In this document: positions 1 to 9,800 of the stretch, piece after piece
Layout of the letters: each line of letters begins with the position of its first letter
Numbering within the stretch: position 1 is the stretch's first letter
Origin: RFSX01 sp965248155
GTDB taxonomy: Bacteria; Bacteroidota; Bacteroidia; Chitinophagales; Saprospiraceae
Length of the DNA stretch: 64,000 nt
Direction of reading: 5' to 3'
Assembly (NCBI GenBank): GCA_965248155.1
Contig: CBDFIO010000002.1
Location: forward strand, 1,116,001-1,180,000
Position numbers and translations under genes: made by a program
The notes under the pieces: model-generated
What the model was told of the DNA's origin: nothing
Database searches by the model: none
The model's input: only the letters and a program-made list of their open reading frames with translations

Positions 1-764
1 TCAAACCCACAGGCGTCAATTTTGATTGTTTCCGTTATGCAGATCTCTTCATTAAATTCAAACAAATCATCACCATCCCCGAATCGTCTAAATTCGTTTC
101 CAGTTAATAAAAGTTCAAAAATGCCGGAAGAAGAACTTAGATCAATTCCTATATCACTTTTTATTTCCAATCCTTCTTTATAGGTATCTATAAACCGAAG
201 ACTATCAAGATATCCCGGACGAGAATTTCGGATATAGATTTTTCGTTCTATGACTTCTCCTTTTGCACCGCTCAATATTGGGGCCTCTATTCTTGTAATT
301 ACAGGTAGTGCCGTTTCCACAACATAAAAATCGGAGTCTGTTTCTTTTTGACCCAGATTGTGCCTGACAATAGCTGTGTTAAAAAAAACATCTGCATTGT
401 CAATACAAATCAAATTATCACATGGAGCAAACAATTCTATTCTGATGGTTGCTGTAGCACCAACCTGCAGATCAGGAACGGTAAACACAGGTTGGTTTAA
501 GTCGCTTTCGTCTTTTGTAAAACTGCCTTGCACACTTCCTGAAACATATTCTATCTGACAAGGTAAAATAAGCTCAAGTTCTATGTCGCTTAAGGGTGCA
601 TTCCCATCATTAGTAATAATTATTGAAAACGCTTCAGATTGGCAAACTACCATATCATCAGGCAATTCAAAACTGACACTTTGGGCCCATAGATTAGATG
701 TACCAATACTTAGGGAGAAAGCAAGGACTAATAGTAAAAGCTGTATTCTTTTGACCAGGATCAA
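1..764 (-). CDS. Secreted DUF11-like surface protein, N-terminal part
   Basis: The reading frame runs off the left edge of the window, so only the first about 250 residues are visible. It opens with a basic start and a hydrophobic signal peptide (KRIQLLLLVLAFSLSIG) ending near WAQS, followed by beta-rich sequence of the DUF11/conserved-repeat type (SVQGSFTKDESDLNQP, QVGATATIRIELFAPC). There is no ATG at the expected place: the likely start is TTG at 764 (LILVKRIQ) or TTG at 794, and an in-frame stop lies just upstream of the latter. It follows the FtsX-like permease gene on the same strand with a gap of only about 20-50 bases and may be co-transcribed. An exported surface or T9SS cargo protein is an inference, because the C-terminus is not in the window. 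Confidence 0.7.
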   Translation of the reverse strand, partial: MILVKRIQLLLLVLAFSLSIGTSNLWAQSVSFELPDDMVVCQSEAFSIIITNDGNAPLSDIELELILPCQIEYVSGSVQGSFTKDESDLNQPVFTVPDLQVGATATIRIELFAPCDNLICIDNADVFFNTAIVRHNLGQKETDSDFYVVETALPVITRIEAPILSGAKGEVIERKIYIRNSRPGYLDSLRFIDTYKEGLEIKSDIGIDLSSSSGIFELLLTGNEFRRFGDGDDLFEFNEEICITETIKIDACGF

Positions 765-815
765 GGAATTTAATTCTGGTTTTAAGTTAAGCAAAAAAGA
801 ATTAAGCGATTAAAA

Positions 816-3353
816 TTAGGCCACCTCTTTTCGCAAAACTTCTAATGGTGATTTCTGGACGACTTCTTTACTATTCAATAAACCGATAATGCTGGTTAGC
901 GAAACTATAAATATGAATATTAATAAAATTGGCCACCATTTAATATTAAAGTCTAATTCTAATTGATAAGTGGCTAAAAGGTAACTGCCAATTATTGCGA
1001 TAACAATTCCTGTTGCTGCCGATAATCCCCCTAAAATGGCGTATTCTGAGCCATTAATTTTTAGTATCTGAGCACGACTGGCTCCTATCGTTCGCAACAA
1101 CACACTTTCTCTAATTCTTTGAAATTTGCTCAACATAAGAGAGCTAATAAGAACAATTAAGCCGGTCAAAATGCTAAATCCAGCCATAAACTTAATGATA
1201 TAAGAAATTTTGGATAGAATATCATTCAGCGTTGATAATATAGATCCTAAGTCGACAACAGAAATATTTGGATATGCTTTAACAACTCTTCTCCTGTATC
1301 TGGCCATTGTCTCATTGTTTTGTGACTTGGTAACAAGTACATGGAATTGAGGGGCCTGTTCCAGGACTCCATTTGGAAATAAAATAAAGAACCGGGTCCT
1401 CATGGACCGAAATTCAATTTCTCTAATGCTGCTTACATAAGTTTTTACAATTGCACCTTGAACATTCCAAATCAATTCATCACCGAGGTCAACATCTAAA
1501 GCTTCAGAATATCTTTTATCCAAGGAAATAAATATGGAGTCACCAGGGTTGACATGACCAGTATATTCTCCCGATATCAATTTTTCATCTTCTGCTAAAG
1601 TATCTCGATAAGTAACACGAGCTTCTCGGTTTATTGCCCAACGATCTGCTGTCCGGGTAGTATCCGCCATCCATTCTGTTTTCGACTTTCCCTGCCATCC
1701 TGTTAGTCTCATCGTAACAATAGGAACCTGCTGAATCAATGGTAATCCTTCACTCTCCGTTATTTCTGCTAATCCTGCTTTTTGATTTGTTTCAATACCG
1801 TAGAGTATCATATTGGGCTGATTACCAGCGTCCATACTATCAACATTATTCAGCAATATGCCTTGGATTATGAAAAGTAAAGTCAAAATTGCTGTGCCTA
1901 AACCTATGGATACAATTAATGTTCGAGTCTGATTATTTGGTCTATATAGATTGGAAAGTCCTTGACGAAAAACGAAACTCCAACTTGTTGGAAAATATCG
2001 TCTTATTACAATCATAATCAATGAAGACACCCCATACAAAACTAAGAAAGAGATAATCAGAGCCAGTGTAAAAACAAATGCTGTTTCCCAATCCCTTGTC
2101 AGATTCCACAAGAACAATACAAGACTGGCAAGTATAGAAAAATAAATAAGCCACTTAATGGAGTCCCTGGGCTTGACATCATCATCAAAGGACGAACGGA
2201 GTGTCCTTAAAGGGCTAATATTTCTTACAGCAAGTAAGGGTATTAATGCGAACAAACTCGTCATTACGAGACCGATAACAATACCTTCAGAAATGGCTTT
2301 CCAGGATATATCCAAATCAACTGCATATGGGAGAATATCAGCAAGTATGACGGGAAGAACCAATTGTATTAAACTTCCTAAAGTTGCTCCAATCAGAACC
2401 GCTGCAAACCCTAATAAAAAGATTTGTAAGAAATAAATCAGAAAAGCTTGTTTTCCTTTCATTCCAATACATCTAAATATTGCAATTGAAGGAATTTTTG
2501 ATTTGATATAAATAAATACGCTACTGGCTACACCTATACATCCAAGAATTAAGGATACCAAGGCAATAAGATTGAGGAAACTATTCAGATTTGAAAATGC
2601 CTCATCCAGATTATTTCTCTGATCTTCAATCGTTGTTGTCCTAAAGCTTTCATTTCTAAACTTCTTTCTCCTGCTTTTATCGCTTTCCCATTCTTCAGCA
2701 TCAAAACCATCAGGCAATTTATGATAATAAGAATAATCAACCATGCTTCCAGGTTTGATTAATTCGGTATCCTCGATATCTCGTTGCGGAATATAAATTG
2801 ATGGGGCAAAACTTGAACCCAGACTAATGCTGCCAAAAAGGCTCATCAGCCTTCCTTCAATTTCATAAGTCTTTTCGCCGAGTTTAATAGAATCTCCAAC
2901 CTCTAAATTTTGTTCAAACATTAGACCATCATCAACTAAGGCCTTTCCGTTTTCAAGATATGATTCTGCAGCTTCCAAAGGTGCAGTTTTTATTTTTCCA
3001 TAATAAGGGAAATCTCCTTCCATTGCTCTAATTCGAACGAATTGGGTTTCCTGAGATTTCGGAATATATGCCATAGAGAATAGCTCTAATTCAGAGGATA
3101 CTTCTCCTGGAAGAGAATCCCGGATGATAGCCAATTCCGGAGGAAGTTCTCTATTACCACTAATAACTAAGTCCGCTCCTAGTAAAGATTTAGATTCTTC
3201 ATCTATATCTTTTACCAGATTATAATTAAATGAATTAATCGCTACTAAGGCCGTAATTCCAAGGATTATTGAGCTGATAAATAAGAATAGTTTCGCTCTA
3301 TTCTTCCGACTATCGAGATAAGCCGTTTTTAATATGAATTTTAGATTACTCAT
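816..3353 (-). CDS. ABC transporter permease, FtsX/YbbP-like
   Basis: A permease of about 845 residues with the FtsX-like architecture: an N-terminal transmembrane helix (residues about 20-45), a large extracytoplasmic MacB-like domain, then two sets of membrane helices with the second set near the C-terminus (ISYIIKFMAGFSILTGLIV). A longer reading starts at TTG 3362, but ATG 3353 overlaps the stop of the upstream ATPase gene by 8 bases (ATGAGTAA), the usual arrangement for translational coupling, so I prefer it. The pair resembles E. coli YbbA-YbbP, and the divergent TesA-like gene reproduces the conserved tesA-ybbA-ybbP neighbourhood. The family probably moves lipids or lipoproteins in the envelope; the substrate is unknown here. 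Confidence 0.88.
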   Translation of the reverse strand: MSNLKFILKTAYLDSRKNRAKLFLFISSIILGITALVAINSFNYNLVKDIDEESKSLLGADLVISGNRELPPELAIIRDSLPGEVSSELELFSMAYIPKSQETQFVRIRAMEGDFPYYGKIKTAPLEAAESYLENGKALVDDGLMFEQNLEVGDSIKLGEKTYEIEGRLMSLFGSISLGSSFAPSIYIPQRDIEDTELIKPGSMVDYSYYHKLPDGFDAEEWESDKSRRKKFRNESFRTTTIEDQRNNLDEAFSNLNSFLNLIALVSLILGCIGVASSVFIYIKSKIPSIAIFRCIGMKGKQAFLIYFLQIFLLGFAAVLIGATLGSLIQLVLPVILADILPYAVDLDISWKAISEGIVIGLVMTSLFALIPLLAVRNISPLRTLRSSFDDDVKPRDSIKWLIYFSILASLVLFLWNLTRDWETAFVFTLALIISFLVLYGVSSLIMIVIRRYFPTSWSFVFRQGLSNLYRPNNQTRTLIVSIGLGTAILTLLFIIQGILLNNVDSMDAGNQPNMILYGIETNQKAGLAEITESEGLPLIQQVPIVTMRLTGWQGKSKTEWMADTTRTADRWAINREARVTYRDTLAEDEKLISGEYTGHVNPGDSIFISLDKRYSEALDVDLGDELIWNVQGAIVKTYVSSIREIEFRSMRTRFFILFPNGVLEQAPQFHVLVTKSQNNETMARYRRRVVKAYPNISVVDLGSILSTLNDILSKISYIIKFMAGFSILTGLIVLISSLMLSKFQRIRESVLLRTIGASRAQILKINGSEYAILGGLSAATGIVIAIIGSYLLATYQLELDFNIKWWPILLIFIFIVSLTSIIGLLNSKEVVQKSPLEVLRKEVA

Positions 3354-4053
3354 GGATTTCAATCATCTCTGATTTTATTTTTGAATCTGAAATGATATGG
3401 CCTCCTTTCAGTCTAATAATGCGGTTTGTTCTTTGAGCCAATTCCAAATCATGTGTAACCAAGACAAGTGTGGTTTTTTCTTCTCTGTTTATTTCAAACA
3501 GAAGAGATTCTACATTGGCTCCTGTTTGATCGTCAAGATTTCCTGTCGGCTCATCTGCAAATAGGATCTTGGGTTTATTACTGAACGCTCTTGCAATAGA
3601 AACTCTTTGCTGTTCTCCGCCAGACAATTGGCTAGGATAATGGGTGGCACGATCAGCTAGGCCTACTCTATCCAATAACTCTTTTGCACTTTCATAAGCA
3701 TTTGATCGTCCAAGCAATTCTAATGGAATCATGACATTTTCAATTGCAGTTAAAGTAGGGATCAGTTGGAAATTTTGAAATATGAATCCTACTTTCTCGT
3801 TTCTTAGTTGTGCTTTATCATTTTCACCTAAATCAGAAATCTCCATTCCACACAATGAAATACTGCCGCTCGAGGGTTTATCCAATCCGGCACAAAGACC
3901 AAGGAGGGTTGTTTTTCCGCTACCTGAAGGGCCTACTATTGAAATTGATTCCCCCTCAGAAAGATCAAAATTTATATCATCTAACACGGTCAGTGATCTT
4001 GAACCACTTTTATATATTTTACTTACTCCTTTTACACTTAGAATATTTGACAT
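3346..4053 (-). CDS. ABC transporter ATPase, LolD/YbbA-like
   Basis: A 235-residue ATP-binding protein. Walker A is GPSGSGKTTLL (residues about 40-50), the signature is LSGGEQQRVSIARAF, Walker B is ILFADEPTGNLD, and the switch histidine is in VLVTHDLELA. The short length and the sequence NLDDQTG after Walker B place it in the MacB/LolD/YbbA group that works with FtsX-like permeases. It overlaps the permease gene by 8 bases, so the two form an operon. Its start is only 36 bases from the divergent esterase gene, so both promoters must share that short gap or lie inside the opposing gene. Confidence 0.93.
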   Translation of the reverse strand: MSNILSVKGVSKIYKSGSRSLTVLDDINFDLSEGESISIVGPSGSGKTTLLGLCAGLDKPSSGSISLCGMEISDLGENDKAQLRNEKVGFIFQNFQLIPTLTAIENVMIPLELLGRSNAYESAKELLDRVGLADRATHYPSQLSGGEQQRVSIARAFSNKPKILFADEPTGNLDDQTGANVESLLFEINREEKTTLVLVTHDLELAQRTNRIIRLKGGHIISDSKIKSEMIEIHE

Positions 4054-4089
4054 AAAACTTGTTGCTTTGTATAAAATTGCAATACTTGA

Positions 4090-4782
4090 ATGAAGTACCT
4101 ACAAATTTCTATTTTTTCCTTTTTAATTTGTCTCTTTTCAATCGGCTGCAAAGATAAACAGTCGCAGGATAAACTTGTTGTCCAGGAAGAGATGAATGAT
4201 ACTATAAATTCGACAGAATCAGCTAAAAAAAGCAAAAAGACAATATTATGCTTTGGAAATAGTCTAACTGCAGGTTTTGGACTTGAAGAAAACCAGGCAT
4301 GGCCTCATCTTTTACAAGAAAGATTAGACTCTTTAGGTATGGATTATAAGGTTGTAAATGCCGGATTAAGCGGTGAAACTACAGCTGGAGGTCTGAATCG
4401 AATAAATTGGGTATTGTCACAAGATATTGATCTATTCATTCTTGAACTTGGAGCAAACGATATGTTAAGGGGAATTGATGTCGGAAGCACTGAAGAAAAT
4501 CTTGATTCGATTATTACAATAGTTCATCAAAAGTTTCCCGGAATTCCCATCTTGATTGCAGGCATGTTATCTCCTCCTAATATGGGGGCAACTTACGAGC
4601 AGAGTTTTAATGGGATTTTTAAAAATTTAATTCAAAACAATAATAGTCATCTCATACCATTCTTCTTGAATAATGTTGCCGGGATTGACACGTTGAATCT
4701 TCCTGATGGTAAACACCCTAATGAAGAAGGGCAAAAAATTGTTCTTGAAAATGTATGGAATTATATGAAGGACCTTTTATAA
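4090..4782 (+). CDS. tesA: GDSL/SGNH arylesterase lipoprotein, TesA-like
   Basis: A 230-residue SGNH hydrolase. Block I reads FGNSLTAG (nucleophile Ser about 58, with GNSL in place of the classical GDSL), block II has NAGLSGETTAGG, block III is GANDMLRG, and block V is DGKHPNEEG with the catalytic Asp and His. The N-terminus is a lipoprotein signal (FSIGC, Cys about 20) followed by a polar linker, so the enzyme is probably membrane-anchored rather than freely periplasmic as in E. coli TesA. It diverges from the ABC transporter pair, the neighbourhood in which tesA is often found. Esterase or lysophospholipase activity is expected from the family; the true substrate is unknown. Confidence 0.85.
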   Translation: MKYLQISIFSFLICLFSIGCKDKQSQDKLVVQEEMNDTINSTESAKKSKKTILCFGNSLTAGFGLEENQAWPHLLQERLDSLGMDYKVVNAGLSGETTAGGLNRINWVLSQDIDLFILELGANDMLRGIDVGSTEENLDSIITIVHQKFPGIPILIAGMLSPPNMGATYEQSFNGIFKNLIQNNNSHLIPFFLNNVAGIDTLNLPDGKHPNEEGQKIVLENVWNYMKDLL

Positions 4783-4787
4783 GGTGA

Positions 4788-6194
4788 TCACTCTACTTCT
4801 TTAATTTTTTCGAATAGAAAATCATAGGTCAAAAAAATCATAATGGAATGGGCTGATGTTGTAACATTATTCTCTGTTCCAAAGTCAAAGAAATTAAATG
4901 CATTAAAATTGGACAAATCTGTCAATTGGCGCCCTCCTGTTTTACGTCCATAACCATAGTCTAATCCAATAGAAATTTCGTTCCTTTTATTCAGAAATCT
5001 ACCTCCTCCCGAAAGGTGAAAAATACTGGGTGAAGAAGAAAGATAATCAGTTACATCATTTATATTGAGATTGCTGTTCTGATTAAAATCTGTTCTGAAA
5101 CCCCAAAGCCAGGTTCTGTTTTCATTGACTTTCTTTTGAAATCCTAATGCAAAATTCCAAACACTTTTATCCGATGTACTAACCAATATTGTTTGAGGAT
5201 CATCAACAGTGGAGAGTCCATCATAAGGGTCATCAATATCTTCAAATAAGGTGTATTCTTCGATATTTTCAAAGTATTCCGTTGAAAATGAAACCGTCAA
5301 ATCTTGCCATTTAAACTCGAGCCCAAATCCTACCGAAGAAGGTGTCTTTAATTGGTTTAACTCGATATCCTTTCTATTGGATTTTACATCAAATAAAATT
5401 GGGGTTAGCCGTTGGTCATCATATGCATAAGATGCCCCTTTCTTAATAAAACCATAGGATTGGCTGGTGTAGGTCAAGCCCACTTTTATTTGATCCGTAT
5501 TCCAAATAAATCCGAACTTGGTCAGCCAACCACCATATGCGCTAATTCCATAACTAAACTTTGATCGCCAACCCCATACTAAGGTTTCCGGATCATCCTT
5601 AAGGTTGACCTCTTTACGAAAATTGAGCGCCAAATTTTCACTATGCCATATAGAAAATTGAGATATTCCAACACCTATGTTTTCAGAGATATTATAAGAA
5701 AGACCTGCTCCAATCCATTCTTGTGATAAATGCCGTGAGAATTCAAGATCTCCTATGTAGATTATTTCATCAAAATTTTCAAATGGAACAACAACTCTAT
5801 CCGTAAACATTATATCTGATGATAATCTTTGGAAACTTGCAATACCAAGAATTATTTTATCGGATTTAAAGGGTTTGAGTCTAACCGCTGCAAATCCTGG
5901 AGAAAAGCCTAAATCATTATCCGCAAAATGGCTTCCATCTCCTGTAAAATTATTGTTTTGTAAATGGGAATATGTGGGTGTCAAAAATGAAAATACGAAA
6001 CCTAGATTATTGCCCTGTCCCATGGCAGCGGGATTATAAAAGATCGCTGTCTCATCATCTGAAGAGGCTATAACTGCTCCATTAAGTAAAAGTCCTTTCG
6101 CTCCATATTGATGTGTCCAATAGTGCGCATCTATTTGGGCATAGATATTCATAGAAAATCCAAAAAGTATCAGGATACAAACCCAGTTTCTCAT
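4788..6194 (-). CDS. FadL/OmpP1-like outer-membrane beta-barrel
   Basis: A 468-residue protein with a signal peptide (MRNWVCILILFGFSMNIYAQ). The motif SSDDETAIFYNPAAMGQ near the N-terminus is the hallmark of the FadL/TodX/OmpP1 family of hydrophobic-compound channels. The rest alternates short hydrophilic turns and amphipathic strands and ends with strand-like segments (SAHSIMIFLTYDFLFEK), as expected for a large barrel. It converges on the TesA-like gene with only 5 bases between the stop codons, and no clear terminator is visible there. It could alternatively be one of the PorV-like barrels that share this fold; no T9SS gene is adjacent to decide it. Confidence 0.72.
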   Translation of the reverse strand: MRNWVCILILFGFSMNIYAQIDAHYWTHQYGAKGLLLNGAVIASSDDETAIFYNPAAMGQGNNLGFVFSFLTPTYSHLQNNNFTGDGSHFADNDLGFSPGFAAVRLKPFKSDKIILGIASFQRLSSDIMFTDRVVVPFENFDEIIYIGDLEFSRHLSQEWIGAGLSYNISENIGVGISQFSIWHSENLALNFRKEVNLKDDPETLVWGWRSKFSYGISAYGGWLTKFGFIWNTDQIKVGLTYTSQSYGFIKKGASYAYDDQRLTPILFDVKSNRKDIELNQLKTPSSVGFGLEFKWQDLTVSFSTEYFENIEEYTLFEDIDDPYDGLSTVDDPQTILVSTSDKSVWNFALGFQKKVNENRTWLWGFRTDFNQNSNLNINDVTDYLSSSPSIFHLSGGGRFLNKRNEISIGLDYGYGRKTGGRQLTDLSNFNAFNFFDFGTENNVTTSAHSIMIFLTYDFLFEKIKEVE

Positions 6195-6329
6195 GGTTTT
6201 GACTCAATTATTATAGTCAAAATAAGGAAAAAAAGGATAAGACAATCAGATGACAGCTATTAGAAATGTTAATACCGCAAAAAAGGTCGTCTTTGACTAA
6301 AAGCACTACAAATTGATGCTGATTTAGAA

Positions 6330-7841
6330 TCAAATAAACCTGGATGAAGATACTTTAGCACTAAATTTTGCTGGTACTTTACAGAATTGATTGAATCTTG
6401 GCTGATCTAAATCACGAATCTCTTGGAGTTTTCCGGTTCCTGTTAATACAATTTTTTTACCCTCAAATCCAGCATCTTCATAGAGTTCATAAACCTTCCC
6501 TTTAGGCAATTGGAATCTTATAGATGAGGCTTTCTCATCAAACTGTTTACCATCAACACTTGTAAGTGTATAATTAATAATCGTAGAACTCTGGCCACCC
6601 CGAATACGAAGACATCTATCTTTAAAATCTTTATCGTCATAGATCTCAATTAAAGAATCCCTTAGAGATGTAATCTCCGTATTTCTAAAATTTGGATAAA
6701 ACTCTGTGCATTGTAAGTTCTGATCATCTTTTGACAGCCGATGATGACATGCATAAACTGCGAGATCATTCTCCGTGGTTATGTAGACTCCAGCTGCTGC
6801 ATTAAAATTATATCTGGTACCTCCTTTTTCAAATGTCTTGGCGTCAGTATCTCTGATAATTGTAATCTGAGGAATTTTCAATTTGAAATCGAGTTTCGAA
6901 ATATCTTGATGAAATGAGAATTTATATAATCTGGATCGATTCTTTCCTGCAGAAGGAGGTATAGGCGACAATCCATTTGTGTTTTGGGTACCGATCACAA
7001 AAATATCATTGTTTGACTGAAGCAAAAGTTGGATACTTTGGTAACGTGGATGGTTTCCTCCTTTCCCGGTAGCTCCATAAGAAATTTGCTTCATATTTCG
7101 GACATCAAATCCGTCCTTGAGTTGGGTCGTTTTGGACAAGTAAAAATCAAACTTTCTCTTCTTATCCTTATCGCTGTCAACAAAAACCAAGCATAGATAT
7201 TTGTTATTTGGTAATCTTATCATTGATGCTGTTCCGGCTTTTGATTTTTTTCTGACAATAGCTACATTATCCCCCAAGTCCTTAGGAACTTTCGGATTAG
7301 ACACATCAATAAATCTTATTTCTGAATTTTTCCCATCCCCTTCAATTGGTGCTAATAGAATATGATCATGGAGTGTTATTCCTCCACAATGCCATAATTC
7401 TTTGCCCTTAATGACATAAATATTTTTAAGCTTATTAGGATTTTTCTTGCTATCAAAAAACAAGTTCATACCTATAAGTCCTCTTTCATTATTATTGCCC
7501 GGAATGAGGGTGTGGGAATCTACTGAACAGATAAACAATTGAGAAGATTTATCATGCTTATCATTGTCTCCTCCTGAAAATATAATATGTTTTCCATCTT
7601 TAGTCCGGACAATTCCTTGAAAGTGCCGTTTACGTTTCGGATTTTTTGCGAAGTCAATAACATCATCTTTGGAAAGCGAATTATAGGTGTCTGAATCTAT
7701 AAGGTCTTTATGTGATTTGATTGGGATATAATCTCCTCTTAATGGAATTCTATCAAAGGCTTCTACAACATTCGGAATTGAAATTATTGCAGTGTCTTTA
7801 ATCGATCTAACCGGTTTAATTTGAATGCCTGGATAATTCAT
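6330..7841 (-). CDS. Propeller-like protein with C-terminal beta/gamma-crystallin Greek keys
   Basis: A 503-residue protein I do not recognise as a whole. Residues about 50-380 form beta-rich segments resembling a propeller (HFQGIVRTKDGKHIIFSGGD, HDHILLAPIEGDG). The last about 110 residues contain two beta/gamma-crystallin-type Greek keys: the first has IEIYDDKDFKDRCLRIRGG followed by ASSIRF, and the second has VYELYEDAGFEGKKIVLTG followed by VSSSRF. These match the aromatic-rich Y-x-x-x-F-x-G pattern of crystallin motifs, which often bind calcium. There is no signal peptide and no sorting domain, so the protein looks cytoplasmic or is exported in an unknown way. Only short flanks separate it from neighbours that share no evident function. 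Confidence 0.6.
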   Translation of the reverse strand: MNYPGIQIKPVRSIKDTAIISIPNVVEAFDRIPLRGDYIPIKSHKDLIDSDTYNSLSKDDVIDFAKNPKRKRHFQGIVRTKDGKHIIFSGGDNDKHDKSSQLFICSVDSHTLIPGNNNERGLIGMNLFFDSKKNPNKLKNIYVIKGKELWHCGGITLHDHILLAPIEGDGKNSEIRFIDVSNPKVPKDLGDNVAIVRKKSKAGTASMIRLPNNKYLCLVFVDSDKDKKRKFDFYLSKTTQLKDGFDVRNMKQISYGATGKGGNHPRYQSIQLLLQSNNDIFVIGTQNTNGLSPIPPSAGKNRSRLYKFSFHQDISKLDFKLKIPQITIIRDTDAKTFEKGGTRYNFNAAAGVYITTENDLAVYACHHRLSKDDQNLQCTEFYPNFRNTEITSLRDSLIEIYDDKDFKDRCLRIRGGQSSTIINYTLTSVDGKQFDEKASSIRFQLPKGKVYELYEDAGFEGKKIVLTGTGKLQEIRDLDQPRFNQFCKVPAKFSAKVSSSRFI

Positions 7842-8127
7842 TTATCGTGGTTTTATTCTAGTAAATTATAGGATAGGTATATTTAAGACTATATAGAATA
7901 GCAGCTGTTGTTCTCTTTGAGTGGTCTGACTGTAACACATGGAAATAGGGCTTAAAGAAACTAATTTATTAAAAATATATCGTTTATGTGGATATGCGCC
8001 GGTTATATCATTCAAAAAGAGACAATCAAAAGAAAATAGAAAGTATGATGATTTAACCCTTTAATAGAATTAACAAATCAATTCCACAATCAAGCGTATG
8101 CTTTTAATAAAATCTATTCTATTTTCC

Positions 8128-9663
8128 TCAAAAATTGGTATCACTTGGTGCCACTTTCAGATTCAATACACCATCATGAGGAAAGCTATATTTTACTCCC
8201 TTAAAGTAGGTATAGACATAGTATGAAGAGGTCTCACTTGGAAGGACGCAGTAATAAGATCCACGTGTCCTTGTAGGTTGAGCCCGCAGTCTTTTCAATT
8301 TCTGAGATTCGTTCAGATATTCAATAACAACCGGTTCATTTTCGATCTGCGGACTTAATGTAACAAATACTGTATCCTGTGTTTGATTGACACCTCTAAT
8401 TTTGTTAGAAAACTTTCTTTCAAGTTCTAAATCTTGTAGGTATTCATATCTTTTCTCTATCGTTGGAATCAATCCTGTTACAAATCCATCAATCGTTTTA
8501 ATATTTTCGGTATACGCTTTTTCATAGTGTTCTTCATCATAAAGTTTTTCGTCAATCTCCTTACTCTTCTGCAATATGCTTCTGAATTCATCTGCCCAGG
8601 AAAGTAATAGATCATCATCATATTCCTTTAACAAATTGATGTAGTGATAATGGTAGAGGAAGAAAAAATGATCCATAATTAAACCAATCAGGGCATTGTT
8701 TGCTCTACCTGAGGTTGGAGGCATTCCGGTTAATATATCTATAGGATTTTCACTTTTTGCTACTGCAGTTTTAGACCATCCTCCCAGACATAAATTCAAA
8801 TCCCAAGGTACCAATTGCCAAATGCCATCGGTTTTTCTTTTTACAAATTCAAAGTTGTGGCTATAGACTTCGCCTATAATTCCTCCGGTATTCATTAAAT
8901 AGTTTTCTACTGCTAAAAAGCGGCAGACTTGATCTATATCTATGTATTTAAAAGCCTCTTCCGGATTGTTATTAATAATGTCGATCACTTTTATTAGATC
9001 TGTTACTGATCCTTTTTTAAATTCATACCTCTTCTCATAATGTTTACTTTCTTCACCCAACCAGAAAAGATTACTGTAAAACGTTCCTGCAACAGAATCT
9101 TCTACAACTGGTTTGCCTTTTATCCTGTGTGTCACACCTCCCAAATTCGTTTCATAAAATTTGCGATTAAGATCTTCAACAGCTAAGTAAAGACCATAGA
9201 ATGCACCATCAACATACACTTCAGTTGCTGCTGTTTGGCATCCAATTCCAGTAAATTTCTGATGAAGACGATAGGCAAGATATTCTCTTGCACCCATGCT
9301 GTAGTCTCGATAATTATTGTTCAGTTTGAAATTAAAACTTTTGGGACCATCAATTTTGAATGGAATCTTATCACGACTCATCGTATTGAAATTAGATGAA
9401 TTTCCCTTCCGTGCTATTTTTACAGTTATGTCTTCAGTGTCGTTGATATTGATGACGGCTTCGACAAATTCATCTGTATAATAAACATCGCGCCTCCAAT
9501 ACAGAGAATCAAATTTGAGTTCAACTTTATTGAGGTCATTAACATCAAATGCTTTCTGAAAAGTTATTTGGTCATCTTGACCGGATAAGTTCGATGAGAA
9601 TAAATAAAAAAAGCAGACTACGGGAAGTATTAGAAGATTTTTCATAAGCTTAGTATTAATCAA
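8128..9663 (-). CDS. CotH kinase-like secreted protein
   Basis: A 511-residue protein with a signal peptide (LLILPVVCFFYLFSSNLSGQ); translation may start at the internal Met of MKNLLI, six codons downstream of the first ATG. The CotH family signature is present: FYGLYLAVEDLNRKF around residue 160, the EFKKGS segment, and the kinase-like core DGIWQLVPWDLNLCLGG around residue 285, which carries the metal-binding WDLN. CotH proteins are atypical secreted kinases; in Bacteroidota they are usually surface proteins of unknown target. There is no T9SS sorting domain at the C-terminus here. It stands alone between two gaps. The 286 bases separating it from the crystallin-type gene (7842-8127) contain nothing I can identify. 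Confidence 0.82.
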   Translation of the reverse strand: MINTKLMKNLLILPVVCFFYLFSSNLSGQDDQITFQKAFDVNDLNKVELKFDSLYWRRDVYYTDEFVEAVININDTEDITVKIARKGNSSNFNTMSRDKIPFKIDGPKSFNFKLNNNYRDYSMGAREYLAYRLHQKFTGIGCQTAATEVYVDGAFYGLYLAVEDLNRKFYETNLGGVTHRIKGKPVVEDSVAGTFYSNLFWLGEESKHYEKRYEFKKGSVTDLIKVIDIINNNPEEAFKYIDIDQVCRFLAVENYLMNTGGIIGEVYSHNFEFVKRKTDGIWQLVPWDLNLCLGGWSKTAVAKSENPIDILTGMPPTSGRANNALIGLIMDHFFFLYHYHYINLLKEYDDDLLLSWADEFRSILQKSKEIDEKLYDEEHYEKAYTENIKTIDGFVTGLIPTIEKRYEYLQDLELERKFSNKIRGVNQTQDTVFVTLSPQIENEPVVIEYLNESQKLKRLRAQPTRTRGSYYCVLPSETSSYYVYTYFKGVKYSFPHDGVLNLKVAPSDTNF

Positions 9664-9777
9664 ATAAATGTAATCAATATTTTCTTCAAGACTTAACGGA
9701 TAAATTATACAGTTAATGTCATAATTTCAAAATATTCAATTTTTTAATCTTCTGTTCCCTCATTTCGGGGAATAGCA

Positions 9778-9785
9778 TATATTTG
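9778..9785 (+). promoter_or_regulatory. Bacteroidota-type -7 box of the tRNA gene
   Basis: TATATTTG matches the TAnnTTTG -7 consensus of Bacteroidota and ends 15 bases before the tRNA 5' end. No good upstream TTTG box is visible at the usual distance. Confidence 0.55.
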
Positions 9786-9800
9786 CAAAACTTTTTAGTA

